Shown: one piece after another, positions 45,935 through 55,768 of the stretch
Position numbering within the stretch: the first letter of the stretch is position 1
How the letters are laid out: every line of letters begins with the position of its first letter
DNA from: Clostridium pasteurianum DSM 525 = ATCC 6013
GTDB lineage: Bacteria; Bacillota; Clostridia; Clostridiales; Clostridiaceae
Reading direction: 5' to 3'
Length of the DNA stretch: 64,000 nt
Assembly: GCF_000807255.1 (NCBI RefSeq)
Contig: NZ_CP009268.1
Span: 3,874,384-3,938,383, forward strand
Translations under genes and position numbers: made by a program
The notes under the pieces: model-generated
Database searches by the model: none
The model's input: only the letters and a program-made list of their open reading frames with translations
What the model was told of the DNA's origin: nothing

Positions 45935-46784
45935 CGCCCCTTAAAATCTTTAAAATATTTGTTTTTGCGTCTTCAACAGTGAAAATATCTTCTGATATAT
46001 CAAATCCATTTTTTCTTAATTTCTTAATTAAATAAGTTACTTGTGGGACTGCCAATCCGACGCTTTCAAGAGTATTTATCTCTTTAAATACATCACTTGG
46101 TTTTCCATCTAAAATACATTTTCCCTTATTCATAACTAGAATTCTACTAGCTACTTTTGCAACATCTTCCATACTATGAGATACCAATATTACTGTCATT
46201 CTGTATTCTTTTTGAAGTTTTAGAATTTGCTCTAAAATATCATCTCTACCTTTTGGATCAAGACCCGCAGTAGGTTCATCTAAAATTAAAATTTTAGGTT
46301 CCATAGCAACAACTCCAGCTATAGCAACCCTTCTTTTCTGACCTCCGCTTAATTCAAAAGGAGATTTATCTTTAAAAGTCTCATAGTCTAATCCAACTAG
46401 ATTCATAGCCTTTTTTACACGATTTTTAACTTCATCTTCAGTAAGTTTTAAATTTATTGGTCCATACGCTATATCTTTTTCAATCGTTTCTTCAAAAAGC
46501 TGATATTCCGGATACTGAAATACTAATCCAACTTTTTTTCTAATATCAGATAATTTAATATTTTTTAATGTTATATCAAAATTATCTATAATTATTTTAC
46601 CCTCAGTAGGCTTTAATAATCCATTTATATGTTGTATCAAAGTAGATTTTCCCGATCCTGTATGACCTATTAGTGCAACAAATTCACCATCACTAATATT
46701 TATATTGACATTATCTAAAGCTTTTTTTTGAAAAGGCGTACCAGGCATATAAATATGTGTCAAATTATCTATTTTAATCGGCAT
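45921..46784 (-). CDS. ecfA2: ECF transporter ATPase EcfA2
   Basis: A 287-residue ABC ATPase with Walker [11 protein letters not shown]-loop [10 protein letters not shown], signature LSGGQKRR and Walker [14 protein letters not shown]. It pairs with EcfA1 and energises vitamin and metal uptake. It overlaps ecfA1 by 16 bases and ecfT by 14, showing tight translational coupling of the module. Confidence 0.95.
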   Translation of the reverse strand: MPIKIDNLTHIYMPGTPFQKKALDNVNINISDGEFVALIGHTGSGKSTLIQHINGLLKPTEGKIIIDNFDITLKNIKLSDIRKKVGLVFQYPEYQLFEETIEKDIAYGPINLKLTEDEVKNRVKKAMNLVGLDYETFKDKSPFELSGGQKRRVAIAGVVAMEPKILILDEPTAGLDPKGRDDILEQILKLQKEYRMTVILVSHSMEDVAKVASRILVMNKGKCILDGKPSDVFKEINTLESVGLAVPQVTYLIKKLRKNGFDISEDIFTVEDAKTNILKILRGGENA

Positions 46785-47614
46785 AATTCATTCACCATCT
46801 CATCTATAGTTAATATATCATTCCTTATATCAATGCCACTTTTCCTTAGTTCATATGCAAGTTCAGTCATTTGTGGAACATCTAAACCAATATTTTTCAT
46901 AATCTCTACTTCTCTAAATACTTCTCTAGGAGATCCTTGCTTTATGATTTTTCCTTTATCCATAACTATTATTCTATCAGCAGCAATTGCTTCCTCCATA
47001 TAATGAGTTATAAGAATTATAGTCATATTACTATTAGCATTTAAACTTTTTATTGTATTAATAACTTCATTTCTTCCAAGAGGATCTAACATAGCTGTAG
47101 ACTCATCAAATATTATACATTCTGGCTCCATAGCTAATATACCAGCAATAGCAACTCTCTGTTTTTGGCCTCCCGACAATAGATGGGGTGCATGTTTTCT
47201 ATAGGCATACATATCTACCTTTTTAAGAGAATTATCAACTCTTCTTCTTATTTCGTCTGGAGTAATTCCTAAATTTTCAGGTCCAAAAGCTACATCTTCT
47301 TCCACAATAGTTGCAACTAATTGGTTATCTGGATTTTGAAAAACCATGCCTGCTTTGTTTCTTATAGTCCATACATTATTATCATCTGAAGTATCTAATC
47401 CATCAACAATTATATTACCGCTTGTTGGAATCATAAGTGCATTTATATGCTTAGCAAAAGTTGATTTTCCAGATCCATTTCTACCTAATATAACTAAAAA
47501 TTCTCCTTTAGAAACATTAACATTTATATTATCTAAAGCCAAATTAAATGTTTTAGTCTCAGTATCTTCATATTTATATGTAACATTTCTACATTCTACC
47601 ATGTTATTTTTCAT
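46769..47614 (-). CDS. ecfA1: ECF transporter ATPase EcfA1
   Basis: A 281-residue ABC ATPase with Walker [11 protein letters not shown]-loop [10 protein letters not shown], signature LSGGQKQR and Walker [14 protein letters not shown]. In Walker B the catalytic Glu is followed by Ser rather than Pro, normal for EcfA1. It is the first gene of the ECF module. Its ribosome-binding site is only GGGG (47622-47625), seven bases before ATG, and can pair with an upstream CCCC tract, so its translation may be regulated. Confidence 0.95.
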   Translation of the reverse strand: MKNNMVECRNVTYKYEDTETKTFNLALDNINVNVSKGEFLVILGRNGSGKSTFAKHINALMIPTSGNIIVDGLDTSDDNNVWTIRNKAGMVFQNPDNQLVATIVEEDVAFGPENLGITPDEIRRRVDNSLKKVDMYAYRKHAPHLLSGGQKQRVAIAGILAMEPECIIFDESTAMLDPLGRNEVINTIKSLNANSNMTIILITHYMEEAIAADRIIVMDKGKIIKQGSPREVFREVEIMKNIGLDVPQMTELAYELRKSGIDIRNDILTIDEMVNELCRLK

Positions 47615-47621
47615 AATAATA

Positions 47622-47671
47622 CCCCAAAATTTAATAAAATGGGGACTAAGCTAGAATTCTAGTTAATCCCC
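47622..47671 (-). promoter_or_regulatory. Two mutually exclusive stems before ecfA1
   Basis: On the minus strand GGGGA (47671-47667) can pair with TCCCC (47645-47641), enclosing the palindrome CTAGAATTCTAG. The same CCCCA (47644-47640) can instead pair with TGGGG (47626-47622), which is the ecfA1 ribosome-binding site. This is the layout of a translational switch or of a terminator/anti-terminator. It is inferred from pairing only. Confidence 0.55.
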
Positions 47672-47682
47672 TTTTCACCTGA

Positions 47683-47840
47683 CTAACTTGGCGTAAATCT
47701 CCAATGCACTCTGTACAGCCCTCACACAAAATCAAAAAAAAGATTTTGGCTCTCTACTTGCACTCTGTGAAAGTGATTCGCACCAAATTAAAATTTGGGC
47801 TCTCTACTTTTCTTCAAGTGGGAGTTCAACGCCAAGTTAG
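47683..47840 (-). ncRNA. Structured element: 12-bp inverted repeat around two tandem hairpin modules
   Basis: CTAACTTGGCGT (47683-47694) and its exact complement (47829-47840) close a region. Inside it are two direct repeats 54 bases apart, each starting with CACTCTGT (47707 and 47761) and ending with GCTCTCTACTT, and each containing its own hairpin (CAAAATC/GATTTTG and CCAAATT/AATTTGG). It is transcribed between rplQ and ecfA1. I recognise no known RNA family. It could be a cis-regulatory RNA of the ECF genes or a small mobile repeat. Confidence 0.6.
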
Positions 47841-47860
47841 CCATGCATTTGCAGTTCTAA

Positions 47861-47895
47861 AATTCAGATGGAGTAAAAGAATTCCCACCTGAATT
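47861..47895 (-). terminator. Hairpin after rplQ
   Basis: The stem AATTCAG/CTGAATT with a partly paired interior starts 16 bases past the rplQ stop, followed by TTTTAG on the minus strand. It is a weak terminator candidate at the end of the alpha operon. Confidence 0.5.
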
Positions 47896-47910
47896 AAGAA
47901 CTTGCTTCAA

Positions 47911-48252
47911 TTATACTAATTCTAATATAACTATTTCAGCTCCGTCGCCTCGTCTTGGACCCATTTTCAGTATTCTAGTATATCCGCCATTTCTGTCAAC
48001 ATACTTAGGTGCTACTGTATCAAACAATTCATTAACTACCTTTTCTTCTCTTACAAATGAAAGCACTTGTCTTCTAGAGTGTAAATCCCCTCTTTTTGCA
48101 AGAGTAACCATCTTTTCTGCTAAGTTTCTTGTTTCTTTAGCTCTTGTTTCAGTAGTTTCTATTTTACCATATTTCAAAAGACTAGTAACAAGATTTCTTA
48201 ACATTGCTTTTCTTTGGTCAGTTGGACGACCAAGTTTACGATATCCTGCCAT
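47911..48252 (-). CDS. rplQ: 50S ribosomal protein L17 (bL17)
   Basis: A 113-residue L17 with the conserved start [21 protein letters not shown] and the ending [16 protein letters not shown]. It lines the peptide exit tunnel region. It is the last ribosomal gene of the alpha operon, 12 bases after rpoA, with an AGGAGG-type site. Confidence 0.98.
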   Translation of the reverse strand: MAGYRKLGRPTDQRKAMLRNLVTSLLKYGKIETTETRAKETRNLAEKMVTLAKRGDLHSRRQVLSFVREEKVVNELFDTVAPKYVDRNGGYTRILKMGPRRGDGAEIVILELV

Positions 48253-48264
48253 ATACTTACCTCC

Positions 48265-49212
48265 TTACTCTTCACTTTGTTTTAATGATAGTTCCAAAGC
48301 TTCAAGCTTTTGTTCAACTTCCTCAAGTGATTTTTTACCTAAATTTCTTACCTTCATCATATCTTCCATAGATCTTTCTGTTAATTCTTGAACCGTATTA
48401 ATACCAGCTCTCTTTAAACAGTTATAGCTCCTCACTGAAAGATCCAGTTCTTCTATGGTCATTTCAAGTACTTTTTCTTTTTTGTCTTCTTCTTTTTCTA
48501 CCATAATTTCAACATCATCTGCATGATCTGTTAAAGTCATAAATAATTTAAAATGTTCAATAAGTATTTTAGCTGATAAGCTTATAGCTTCTTCAGGTCT
48601 TATAGTTCCATTAGTCCATATTTCAATAGTTAGCTTATCATAGTCAGTTATCTGACCTACTCTTGTATTTTCAACACTAAAATTAACTCTCTTTATTGGT
48701 GTATATATTGAATCCACTGGAATAGTTCCTATAGGCATATCTTCTCGTTTATTTCTATTTTGAGTAACATATCCCCTGCCTCTGTTAACTTCAATTTCCA
48801 TATATAATTTTCCGTCATTATCAAGAGTAGCTATATGTAAATCTTTATTAACAACCTCTACATCTTCATCTGTTTTTATATCTCCAGCAGTAACTTCTCC
48901 ATTTCCTTCTGAATCAATATAAATAACTTTAGGACCATCACCACTCATCTTCAAAGCTAAAGATTTAATGTTAAGTATTATTTCTGTGACGTCTTCTTTA
49001 ACACCTTTTATAGTTGAAAATTCATGAAGTACACCTTCTATTTTAATAGAATTGGCTGCAACTCCAGGTAGTGATGAGAGTAAAATTCTTCTGAGGGAAT
49101 TTCCTAAAGTAATTCCATAACCTCTTTCCAAAGGTTCAATAACAAACTTACCATAAGAACCATCCTCAGTAGATTCTACACATTCAATTTTTGGCTTTTC
49201 TATTTCTAACAT
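48265..49212 (-). CDS. rpoA: RNA polymerase alpha subunit
   Basis: A 315-residue alpha subunit. The N-terminal dimerisation domain has [20 protein letters not shown], and the C-terminal domain (about 240-310) has the helix-hairpin-helix [14 protein letters not shown] with [13 protein letters not shown], which binds UP elements and activators. It is encoded between rpsD and rplQ as in all Firmicutes. Length and motifs are normal. Confidence 0.98.
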   Translation of the reverse strand: MLEIEKPKIECVESTEDGSYGKFVIEPLERGYGITLGNSLRRILLSSLPGVAANSIKIEGVLHEFSTIKGVKEDVTEIILNIKSLALKMSGDGPKVIYIDSEGNGEVTAGDIKTDEDVEVVNKDLHIATLDNDGKLYMEIEVNRGRGYVTQNRNKREDMPIGTIPVDSIYTPIKRVNFSVENTRVGQITDYDKLTIEIWTNGTIRPEEAISLSAKILIEHFKLFMTLTDHADDVEIMVEKEEDKKEKVLEMTIEELDLSVRSYNCLKRAGINTVQELTERSMEDMMKVRNLGKKSLEEVEQKLEALELSLKQSEE

Positions 49213-49272
49213 CTATGACCCTCCTTTATTATAAAGTGGCAACCTATTTGAGGGCAACTGATTCTATGTCAA

Positions 49273-49893
49273 CTATTTGCTATATAACTCAACTATCAAT
49301 GTTTCATTTACAGGAACATCTATATCTGATCTAGTTGGTTCAGCAATAACTTTTCCTTCGAAGTTTTCTACATTTGAAGTAAGCCAAGCTGGTAACGCTT
49401 TAGGATTTTCAACAAACGTTTTGAACTTTTCAGTTCCTCTACTTTTTTCTGATACAGTTATTACATCATTAACACTTAATTTGTATGATGCAATATCTAC
49501 TTTATGTCCGTTCACTAAAAAGTGACCATGGGTAACTAATTGTCTTGCTTCATTTCTTGAATCTCCATATCCTAATCTATAAACGACATTATCAAGTCTT
49601 AATTCAAGAAGTCTTAATAAATTTTCACCTGTTATTCCCTTTATTCTTTCAGACTTTTCATAATAAGTTCTGAATTGTCCTTCTAACACTCCATATATTC
49701 TCTTAGCTTTTTGTTTTTCTCTTAATTGAAGTCCATAGTTAGAAAGTTTCTTTCTTCCTTGTCCATGCTGTCCTGGTGCATATCCCCTTCTAGCGAACGC
49801 ACATTTATCTGTAAAGCATCTATCTCCTTTAAGAAATAGTTTTAACCCTTCTCTTCTGCATAATCTGCAAACTGCTCCAGTATATCTTGCCAT
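49273..49893 (-). CDS. rpsD: 30S ribosomal protein S4 (uS4), zinc-binding form
   Basis: A 206-residue S4, a primary 16S binding protein. The N terminus has the zinc ligands Cys in CRLC (about 9-12) and CFTDKC (about 26-31). The S4 RNA-binding domain follows ([30 protein letters not shown]). In this organism rpsD lies inside the alpha operon, unlike Bacillus subtilis, where it is separate. S4 is the known autoregulator of alpha operons in other bacteria. Confidence 0.98.
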   Translation of the reverse strand: MARYTGAVCRLCRREGLKLFLKGDRCFTDKCAFARRGYAPGQHGQGRKKLSNYGLQLREKQKAKRIYGVLEGQFRTYYEKSERIKGITGENLLRLLELRLDNVVYRLGYGDSRNEARQLVTHGHFLVNGHKVDIASYKLSVNDVITVSEKSRGTEKFKTFVENPKALPAWLTSNVENFEGKVIAEPTRSDIDVPVNETLIVELYSK

Positions 49894-49922
49894 TAATTAA
49901 TTACACCTCCTGTACTCTAAAA

Positions 49923-50318
49923 TTAAACTCTTCTTCTTTTAGGTGGTCTACACCCATTATGAGGAATAGGAGTAACATCTTTTATTAATGTAACTTCTAA
50001 ACCAGCTGCTTGAAGAGATCTTATAGCAGCTTCTCTACCTGATCCAGGTCCTTTTACATAAACATCAACACTCTTTAAACCATGCTCCATAGCAGCCTTT
50101 GCAGCTGTTTCTGCAGCCATCTGTGCAGCAAAAGGAGTGCTTTTTCTTGATCCTCTAAATCCTAATCCACCCGCACTAGACCATGAAAGTGCATTACCAA
50201 CACTATCAGTTAAAGTTACAATTGAATTATTAAATGTTGACTTTATATGTGCACAGCCATGTTCAATGTTTTTTCTTTCTTTTCTTCTTCTTGTTTTTTT
50301 ACCTTTTTGAACTGCCAT
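49923..50318 (-). CDS. rpsK: 30S ribosomal protein S11 (uS11)
   Basis: A 131-residue S11 with [16 protein letters not shown] and the C-terminal [13 protein letters not shown] start at ATG 50318, six bases after GGAGGG; the ATG two codons upstream touches the ribosome-binding site. It lies in the platform of the 30S subunit and is cotranscribed with rpsM (18-base gap) and rpsD. Confidence 0.98.
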   Translation of the reverse strand: MAVQKGKKTRRRKERKNIEHGCAHIKSTFNNSIVTLTDSVGNALSWSSAGGLGFRGSRKSTPFAAQMAAETAAKAAMEHGLKSVDVYVKGPGSGREAAIRSLQAAGLEVTLIKDVTPIPHNGCRPPKRRRV

Positions 50319-50335
50319 TATCATCCCTCCTTATA

Positions 50336-50707
50336 TTATTTTTTCTTTTTAGCACCTATTGCTCTTTTTGGACCTTTTCTAGTTCTTGCATTTGTTTTAG
50401 TTTTTTGTCCTCTTACTGGAAGACCTCTTCTATGTCTTATACCTCTATAACATCCTATTTCTACTAATCTTTTGATATTAAGAGCTACATCTCTTCTTAA
50501 ATCACCTTCAACTTTGAAGTTCTTATTAATATAATCTCTTATAGCATTAACTTCTTCTTCAGTTAAATCTTTAACTCTAGTATCAGGATTTACATTTGTA
50601 GCCTTTAGCACTTCTTGTGATTTTGATAGTCCTATACCAAATATATATGTTAGCCCTATCTCTACTCTTTTTTCCTTTGGTAGATCAACACCAGATATTC
50701 TTGCCAT
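50336..50707 (-). CDS. rpsM: 30S ribosomal protein S13 (uS13)
   Basis: A 123-residue S13, starting [20 protein letters not shown], with [14 protein letters not shown] and a Lys-rich tail that contacts P-site tRNA. It begins the alpha operon proper; a structured 146-base gap before it separates it from rpmJ. The AGGAGG-like site (GGGAGG) is 10 bases upstream. Confidence 0.98.
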   Translation of the reverse strand: MARISGVDLPKEKRVEIGLTYIFGIGLSKSQEVLKATNVNPDTRVKDLTEEEVNAIRDYINKNFKVEGDLRRDVALNIKRLVEIGCYRGIRHRRGLPVRGQKTKTNARTRKGPKRAIGAKKKK

Positions 50708-50775
50708 TAAAATTTACACCTCCCAGGTATTAATAAATCAAATTTAAAACTAATATTTTAACAATTATATATAAA

Positions 50776-50818
50776 GTTTTAGGCAATAAAATATTTTTAT
50801 TGGCAGCCGTCCTAAAAC
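50776..50818 (-). ncRNA. Structured leader between rpmJ and rpsM
   Basis: GTTTTAGG/CCTAAAAC (50811-50818 and 50776-50783) encloses a second stem CAATAAAA/TTTTATTG. In gamma-proteobacteria the S4-binding alpha-operon leader lies at this same place, before rpsM. The fold here is not the known one, but a role in feedback by S4 is plausible because rpsD is in this operon. A terminator is less likely, since the following bases are not a T tract. Confidence 0.5.
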
Positions 50819-50853
50819 ACATTTTAACAACAACTTAAATATTTTTCAACATG

Positions 50854-50979
<126 letters not shown>

Positions 50980-50985
50980 TTATTT

Positions 50986-51204
50986 TTACTTAGCTCTCCA
51001 AGTTATTCTCCCACGACTTAAATCATAGGGTGACAACTCAACTGTTACTTTATCTCCAGGCAATATTCTTATAAAATTCATTCTTAGTTTTCCTGAAATA
51101 TGTGCTAATATTTTTTGCCCACTTTCAAGTTCAACTTCAAACATAGTATTGGGCAGGGCTTCCAAAACTGTTCCCTGCATTTCAATTACATCATCTTTTG
51201 ACAT
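50986..51204 (-). CDS. infA: Translation initiation factor IF-1
   Basis: A 72-residue OB-fold protein with [37 protein letters not shown] and [13 protein letters not shown]. It binds the 30S A site during initiation. It follows the KOW-domain gene by 7 bases and precedes rpmJ. Identification is secure. Confidence 0.98.
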   Translation of the reverse strand: MSKDDVIEMQGTVLEALPNTMFEVELESGQKILAHISGKLRMNFIRILPGDKVTVELSPYDLSRGRITWRAK

Positions 51205-51211
51205 AAGGTAA

Positions 51212-51490
51212 TCAAACCTCCTTATTAGTGCATAGTGACTGCAGAAACTTTCTTATCTGAGAATTACTAACTTCTACATCAGACATTAAACATTTTCTAA
51301 TGTCCTCTGCAACTATTTCGGTAAACATTAAATGTCTGATTTTTTTCTTTTTAGGCTTTTCAACTTTTCTCAAATCACCATCACAAATATAAACATATTC
51401 CTTATCTATTATATCCATAATAATAAATTTTCTATCTACATCTCTACCAGCCTTTGAATACACAACTGTACCCAAATAATCTCTATTCAT
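51212..51490 (-). CDS. KOW-domain RNA-binding protein (L14e-like)
   Basis: This 92-residue protein has a KOW-like beta fold at its N terminus ([23 protein letters not shown]) and a basic patch KPKKKKIRH. It is found in clostridia and other Firmicutes between map and infA and resembles ribosomal L14e/YlxQ-like proteins. A ribosome-associated or regulatory role is inferred. I start at 51490 (AGAGGTG five bases upstream, overlapping the end of map); the longer frame would overlap map by 41 bases. Confidence 0.82.
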   Translation of the reverse strand: MNRDYLGTVVYSKAGRDVDRKFIIMDIIDKEYVYICDGDLRKVEKPKKKKIRHLMFTEIVAEDIRKCLMSDVEVSNSQIRKFLQSLCTNKEV

Positions 51491-51494
51491 CAGT

Positions 51495-52253
51495 TCACCT
51501 CTGTTGACTAAAAGTAAGTATTTCCGGTCCATCATCCAAAATAGCTACAGTATTTTCATAATGTGATGATAAACTACCATCTTCAGTAACTACTGTCCAA
51601 TTGTTTGACTTTACACTAACATAATATTCTCCAACATTAACCATAGGTTCTATAGCTAAAACCATACCATGAAGTAATTTAGGGCCTCTATTTGGTCTTC
51701 CAAAATTAGGGACTTCTGGTTCCTCATGCATATCTTTTCCGATACCATGACCTACATAATCTCTAACAATAGAATATCCAAAACTTTCTACATAAGTCTG
51801 AATAGCTGAAGATATATCTGAAAGTCTATTACCTACAACTGCTTTTTCTACACCTTTAAAAAAGCTATTTCTAGTTATATTTATAAGATCTTTTGCTTTA
51901 TCAGACACTTTCCCCACTGGAAAAGTTCTAGCTGCATCACCTTGATAGCCATTAAAAATAGCTCCACAATCTATACTTATTATATCACCTTCATGTAATA
52001 CTCTATCTCTAGATGGAATTCCATGGACAACCTCTTCATTTATTGATGTACATATTGAAGCGGGAAATCCATAGTATCCTTTAAATGATGGAATTGCACT
52101 ACATGATATTATAAAATCTTCGGCTACTTTATCTAAATCTGCAGTTGTTATTCCAGGTTTTATAACTTCTTCTATTTTCAACAAGGCTTCCTCTACAATA
52201 TTTCCTGCTCGCCTCATATAGTCAATTTCTTTATCGTTTTTAATTATTATCAT
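51495..52253 (-). CDS. map: Methionine aminopeptidase, type I
   Basis: Map removes the initiator Met. The 252-residue enzyme has the metal ligands in ISIDCGAIFNGYQGDAARTF (two Asp), the His in YVGHGIGKDMHEEP, Glu in AIEPMV and Glu in VVTEDGSLSSHYENT. It lies two bases after adk and four before the KOW gene. There is no N-terminal zinc finger extension. Confidence 0.97.
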   Translation of the reverse strand: MIIIKNDKEIDYMRRAGNIVEEALLKIEEVIKPGITTADLDKVAEDFIISCSAIPSFKGYYGFPASICTSINEEVVHGIPSRDRVLHEGDIISIDCGAIFNGYQGDAARTFPVGKVSDKAKDLINITRNSFFKGVEKAVVGNRLSDISSAIQTYVESFGYSIVRDYVGHGIGKDMHEEPEVPNFGRPNRGPKLLHGMVLAIEPMVNVGEYYVSVKSNNWTVVTEDGSLSSHYENTVAILDDGPEILTFSQQR

Positions 52254-52255
52254 TT

Positions 52256-52903
52256 TTAATTATCTCCCAAAATATCAGAAATACTTTTAAATACCACTTC
52301 TATATCTTGGGTACCATCAACAGAATGCATAATTTTTTTATCATCATAATACTCTATTAATGGCTCAGTTTGTTTATTATAAACATCTATTCTTTCTTTG
52401 ACAGTTTCCTCACTATCATCTTTTCTCTGTATTATATCACTATTACAAGCATCGCATTTTCCTAGAACTTTAGGTGGATTAAACTTAATATGGTAACTAG
52501 CACCACATTTTAAGCAAACCCTTCTTCCAGTCATTCTTTCAAGTATACTAGATTCTGGAACCTTGACTAAAAGAACATAATCAATCTTATCTCCTTTTTG
52601 GTTAAGGAATAACTCTAAAGCTTCTGCCTGTTTAACAGTTCTTGGAAATCCATCAAGTAAAAATCCATTTTTACAATCTTCATTATCTAATCTATCTTTA
52701 ATAATATCTATTGTTAATTCATCTGGTACCAATAATCCCTTATCAATGTAACTTTGAGCTTTTACTCCAAGTTCTGTTTTCTCGGATATATTCTTTCTAA
52801 ATATATCTCCAGTTGATATATGTGGTATGTTATATTTAGTGCTTATTTGCTTTGCTTGAGTTCCTTTTCCTGCTCCTGGAGGACCTAATAGTATAATTTT
52901 CAT
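52256..52903 (-). CDS. adk: Adenylate kinase
   Basis: Adk interconverts ATP, AMP and ADP. The 215-residue long form has the P-loop [10 protein letters not shown] (7-16), [11 protein letters not shown] for AMP binding, and a zinc-type lid with two Cys pairs (CLKCGASYH and CDACNSD). It lies between secY and map, as in all Firmicutes. A GGAGATGA site precedes the ATG. Confidence 0.98.
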   Translation of the reverse strand: MKIILLGPPGAGKGTQAKQISTKYNIPHISTGDIFRKNISEKTELGVKAQSYIDKGLLVPDELTIDIIKDRLDNEDCKNGFLLDGFPRTVKQAEALELFLNQKGDKIDYVLLVKVPESSILERMTGRRVCLKCGASYHIKFNPPKVLGKCDACNSDIIQRKDDSEETVKERIDVYNKQTEPLIEYYDDKKIMHSVDGTQDIEVVFKSISDILGDN

Positions 52904-52923
52904 TTAATCATCTCCAAATATTA

Positions 52924-54207
52924 TTATTCACTCAAGAAACCTTCATAATGTTTCATAACTAATTGGGCTTCAATAGCTTTCATAGTTTCAATAGCAACTC
53001 CCACCACTATTAATAATCCCGTTCCACCAAAGTATAATCCTTGGAATTTAGTATAGGATTGAAGAATCATTGGAGCTATAGCTATTACTCCTGCAAAAAC
53101 TCCCCATAATATTGAAACTTTATCAAGTATTTTTTCAATATATCTTGCAGTTTGTTCTCCTGGTCTAATACCTGGAATAAATCCTGAGGATTTATGCATA
53201 TTCTCTGCCATTTCATCAGGTTTTAAAGTTATCTGTGTATAAAACCAAGTAAAAAATATAATAAATATAAAGCTTGCAGCTGCATATTCCCAACTACCCT
53301 GCCTAAAAATACTATATTGTCCAGATACAATAGATTTATATATCCATGAATTTGGCCAAAATTGAACAATTATCATGGGAAACTGCATAACTGCCATAGC
53401 AAAAATTATTGCAATAATTGCTGAAGCATTAATATTTATTGGTATATGAGATGATTGACCTTTTAATGCCTTACTGTTAACAGCTTTACCTGCATACTGA
53501 ACTGGTATACGCCTTTCAGCCAAGCATGCCATTATAACAGCTAAAAACAATGCTAAAATTATTACTATTAATACAGTAATCTGTACAACATCAACAGTAC
53601 CGGTCTGCTGCAAAGTTATAATTTGATAGATAGTACTTGGAATTCTAGAAACAATGTTTACAAACATTATCAAAGAAATTCCATTTCCTATTCCTTTAAC
53701 TGTAATCTGTTCTCCTAACCACATTAAAAATACAGAAGCAGTTGTTAATGTTAATGCTATCAAAAACATATTAAGCTTCGAAGTATCTCTAAGAGCTCCT
53801 TGACTATTTATTATGGCATACATTGCAAAAGTTTGAAATGCAGCAAGAAATACAGAACTATATCTAGTTAACTTTTGTATTTTCTTTCTGCCTTCTTCAC
53901 CTTCTTTTTGCATCTGTTCAAGAGATGGAATTGCAATTGTCAAAAGTTGTACAATGATGGATGCATTAATATATGGCATTACACTCATAGAAAATATGCT
54001 GAAATTACTAAATGCTCCACCTGACATCAAATCATAAAATCCAGCTAAAGAACCAGATTGTGATGATAAACTTACAAGTTTTGAAGTATCAACTCCTGGT
54101 ACTGGAATATGTATTCCTATCCTATAAATTATAACTAAAACAAGTGTCCACAATAGTCTTTTCCTTAAATCTGGAACTTTCCAAGCATTACGTAAGGTCG
54201 ATAACAT
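52924..54207 (-). CDS. secY: Protein translocase subunit SecY
   Basis: The 427-residue channel protein of the Sec translocon has ten membrane helices. It has the signatures GIHIPVPGVDTS and PYINASIIVQLL, the plug-region glycines, and the cytoplasmic loop VQYAGK involved in SecA contact. It follows rplO by one base, typical of tight coupling in the spc operon. Confidence 0.98.
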   Translation of the reverse strand: MLSTLRNAWKVPDLRKRLLWTLVLVIIYRIGIHIPVPGVDTSKLVSLSSQSGSLAGFYDLMSGGAFSNFSIFSMSVMPYINASIIVQLLTIAIPSLEQMQKEGEEGRKKIQKLTRYSSVFLAAFQTFAMYAIINSQGALRDTSKLNMFLIALTLTTASVFLMWLGEQITVKGIGNGISLIMFVNIVSRIPSTIYQIITLQQTGTVDVVQITVLIVIILALFLAVIMACLAERRIPVQYAGKAVNSKALKGQSSHIPININASAIIAIIFAMAVMQFPMIIVQFWPNSWIYKSIVSGQYSIFRQGSWEYAAASFIFIIFFTWFYTQITLKPDEMAENMHKSSGFIPGIRPGEQTARYIEKILDKVSILWGVFAGVIAIAPMILQSYTKFQGLYFGGTGLLIVVGVAIETMKAIEAQLVMKHYEGFLSE

Positions 54208-54208
54208 T

Positions 54209-54649
54209 TTATACCACCTCTACTTTTCCTCCAGCTGCTTCAATCTTTTCAGCTGCCGCTTTTGAAAATTTATTGACTTTAACAGTTAATTTTTTTGTAA
54301 TCTCTCCATTACCAAGTATTTTAACTCCATCATTAACTTTTCCTATTACACCCTTTTCAAGCAGCTTTTCTATTGTAACTTCTGTTCCATCATCAAATAC
54401 ATTTAATCTATCTACATTTATGCTAACTATATCTTTAGCAAATATATTTGTAAATCCTCTTTTAGGTAATCTTCTATATAACGGCATTTGACCACCTTCA
54501 AATCCTGGTCTTACACCACCGCCAGATCTTGCTTTTTGTCCTTTTTCTCCTTTACCAGCATTCCTTCCAAGACCAGAACCAGTACCTCTACCAATTCTTT
54601 TAGGTGCCTTTCTAGAACCTGCTGCTGGCTTTAATTCATGAAGTTTCAT
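54209..54649 (-). CDS. rplO: 50S ribosomal protein L15 (uL15)
   Basis: A 146-residue L15 with [21 protein letters not shown], the Gly/Arg/Lys-rich loop ([13 protein letters not shown]) and [11 protein letters not shown]. It is a late-assembly 50S protein. It lies one base upstream of secY and about 26 bases after rpmD. Confidence 0.98.
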   Translation of the reverse strand: MKLHELKPAAGSRKAPKRIGRGTGSGLGRNAGKGEKGQKARSGGGVRPGFEGGQMPLYRRLPKRGFTNIFAKDIVSINVDRLNVFDDGTEVTIEKLLEKGVIGKVNDGVKILGNGEITKKLTVKVNKFSKAAAEKIEAAGGKVEVV

Positions 54650-54675
54650 AATTTTGCACCTCCTCGTTTTATATT

Positions 54676-54855
54676 TTAAACTTCTTCTATTTTTAGAAGA
54701 TAATTAACTTTATTTATCATACCTCTTATTTGAGGAGTATCTTCTTTTTCAACCTTTTTACCAATTTTACGTAGTCCAAGAGCATTAACAGTAGCTATGT
54801 GGTCCTTTTTTCTACCAATTAAACTCTTTTGTAATGTTATTGAAAGTTTAGCCAT
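54676..54855 (-). CDS. rpmD: 50S ribosomal protein L30 (uL30)
   Basis: A 59-residue L30, [19 protein letters not shown] followed by [10 protein letters not shown] and ending KIEEV. It lies between rpsE (12-base gap) and rplO, the usual spc order, with a GGAGG site. It was found by reading the gap and is complete. Confidence 0.97.
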   Translation of the reverse strand: MAKLSITLQKSLIGRKKDHIATVNALGLRKIGKKVEKEDTPQIRGMINKVNYLLKIEEV

Positions 54856-54867
54856 TGTTAACTCCTC

Positions 54868-55365
54868 CTATCCTAATATTTCTTCAACAGTTTTTCCTCT
54901 AAGCTCTGCAATATCTTCTACAGTTCTCAGTCTTGATAAACCATTTATTGTAGCATTTACCACGTTTCTTGCGTTATTGCTTCCTAAAGACTTAGCTCTA
55001 ACATCTTTTAATCCTGCAAGTTCAAGTACCGCTCTTGAAGGTCCACCAGCTATAACTCCTGTACCTTCACTAGCTGGCATTATAAGAACTTTACCAGTTC
55101 CAAATATTCCTTCAATAGCATGTGGAGTAGTCGTTCCTACCATTGCTACTTTAACAATATTCTTTTTAGCATCTTCAATTCCTTTTCTTATAGCTTCAGG
55201 TATTTCAACTGATTTTCCTGTTCCTACTCCTACATGACCATTTTCATCTCCAACTACCACTAAGACGCTAAATCTAAAATTTCTTCCGCCCTTTACAACT
55301 TTAGCAACTCTATTAATAAATACAACTTTTTCTTTAAGCTCTAATGTACTAGGATCTATTCTCAT
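54868..55365 (-). CDS. rpsE: 30S ribosomal protein S5 (uS5)
   Basis: A 165-residue S5 with the N-terminal RNA-binding domain ([30 protein letters not shown]) and a C-terminal fold with [21 protein letters not shown]. It takes part in translational fidelity. It sits between rplR and rpmD with short gaps. Confidence 0.98.
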   Translation of the reverse strand: MRIDPSTLELKEKVVFINRVAKVVKGGRNFRFSVLVVVGDENGHVGVGTGKSVEIPEAIRKGIEDAKKNIVKVAMVGTTTPHAIEGIFGTGKVLIMPASEGTGVIAGGPSRAVLELAGLKDVRAKSLGSNNARNVVNATINGLSRLRTVEDIAELRGKTVEEILG

Positions 55366-55381
55366 TTATTTCCCTCCTTCT

Positions 55382-55744
55382 CTAGAATTCTAAACCTGAA
55401 GATCTTGCACCTTCTGCAAGTTCTTGCACTCTTCCATGATATACAAATCCGCCTCTATCAAAAACTATGTTCTTTATACCTTTTTCTATAGCTTTTTTTC
55501 CAATAATTTCGCCGACAAGTCTTGCTGCTGCCTTATTGCTTCCTACTCCACCAGAAAAATTTTTATCTTTACTTGAAGCTGAAACAATAGTGTTACCTAC
55601 AGTATCATCAATTAATTGAGCATATATGTTTTTTTCACTTCTAAAAACTGCAAGTCTTGGTCTTTCAGTAGTACCAAAAATCTTATTACGTACTCTTTTA
55701 TGACGTTTATTTCTAGCTGCACTTCTATCCTGTTTTTTAAACAT
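55382..55744 (-). CDS. rplR: 50S ribosomal protein L18 (uL18)
   Basis: A 120-residue L18, a 5S rRNA binding protein, with [23 protein letters not shown] and the [20 protein letters not shown] end. I start at the ATG 55744; a GTG four codons earlier lies within the ribosome-binding site. It lies between rplF and rpsE. Confidence 0.97.
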   Translation of the reverse strand: MFKKQDRSAARNKRHKRVRNKIFGTTERPRLAVFRSEKNIYAQLIDDTVGNTIVSASSKDKNFSGGVGSNKAAARLVGEIIGKKAIEKGIKNIVFDRGGFVYHGRVQELAEGARSSGLEF

Positions 55745-55768
55745 ATATTTTTTCACTCCTTTCTTATA

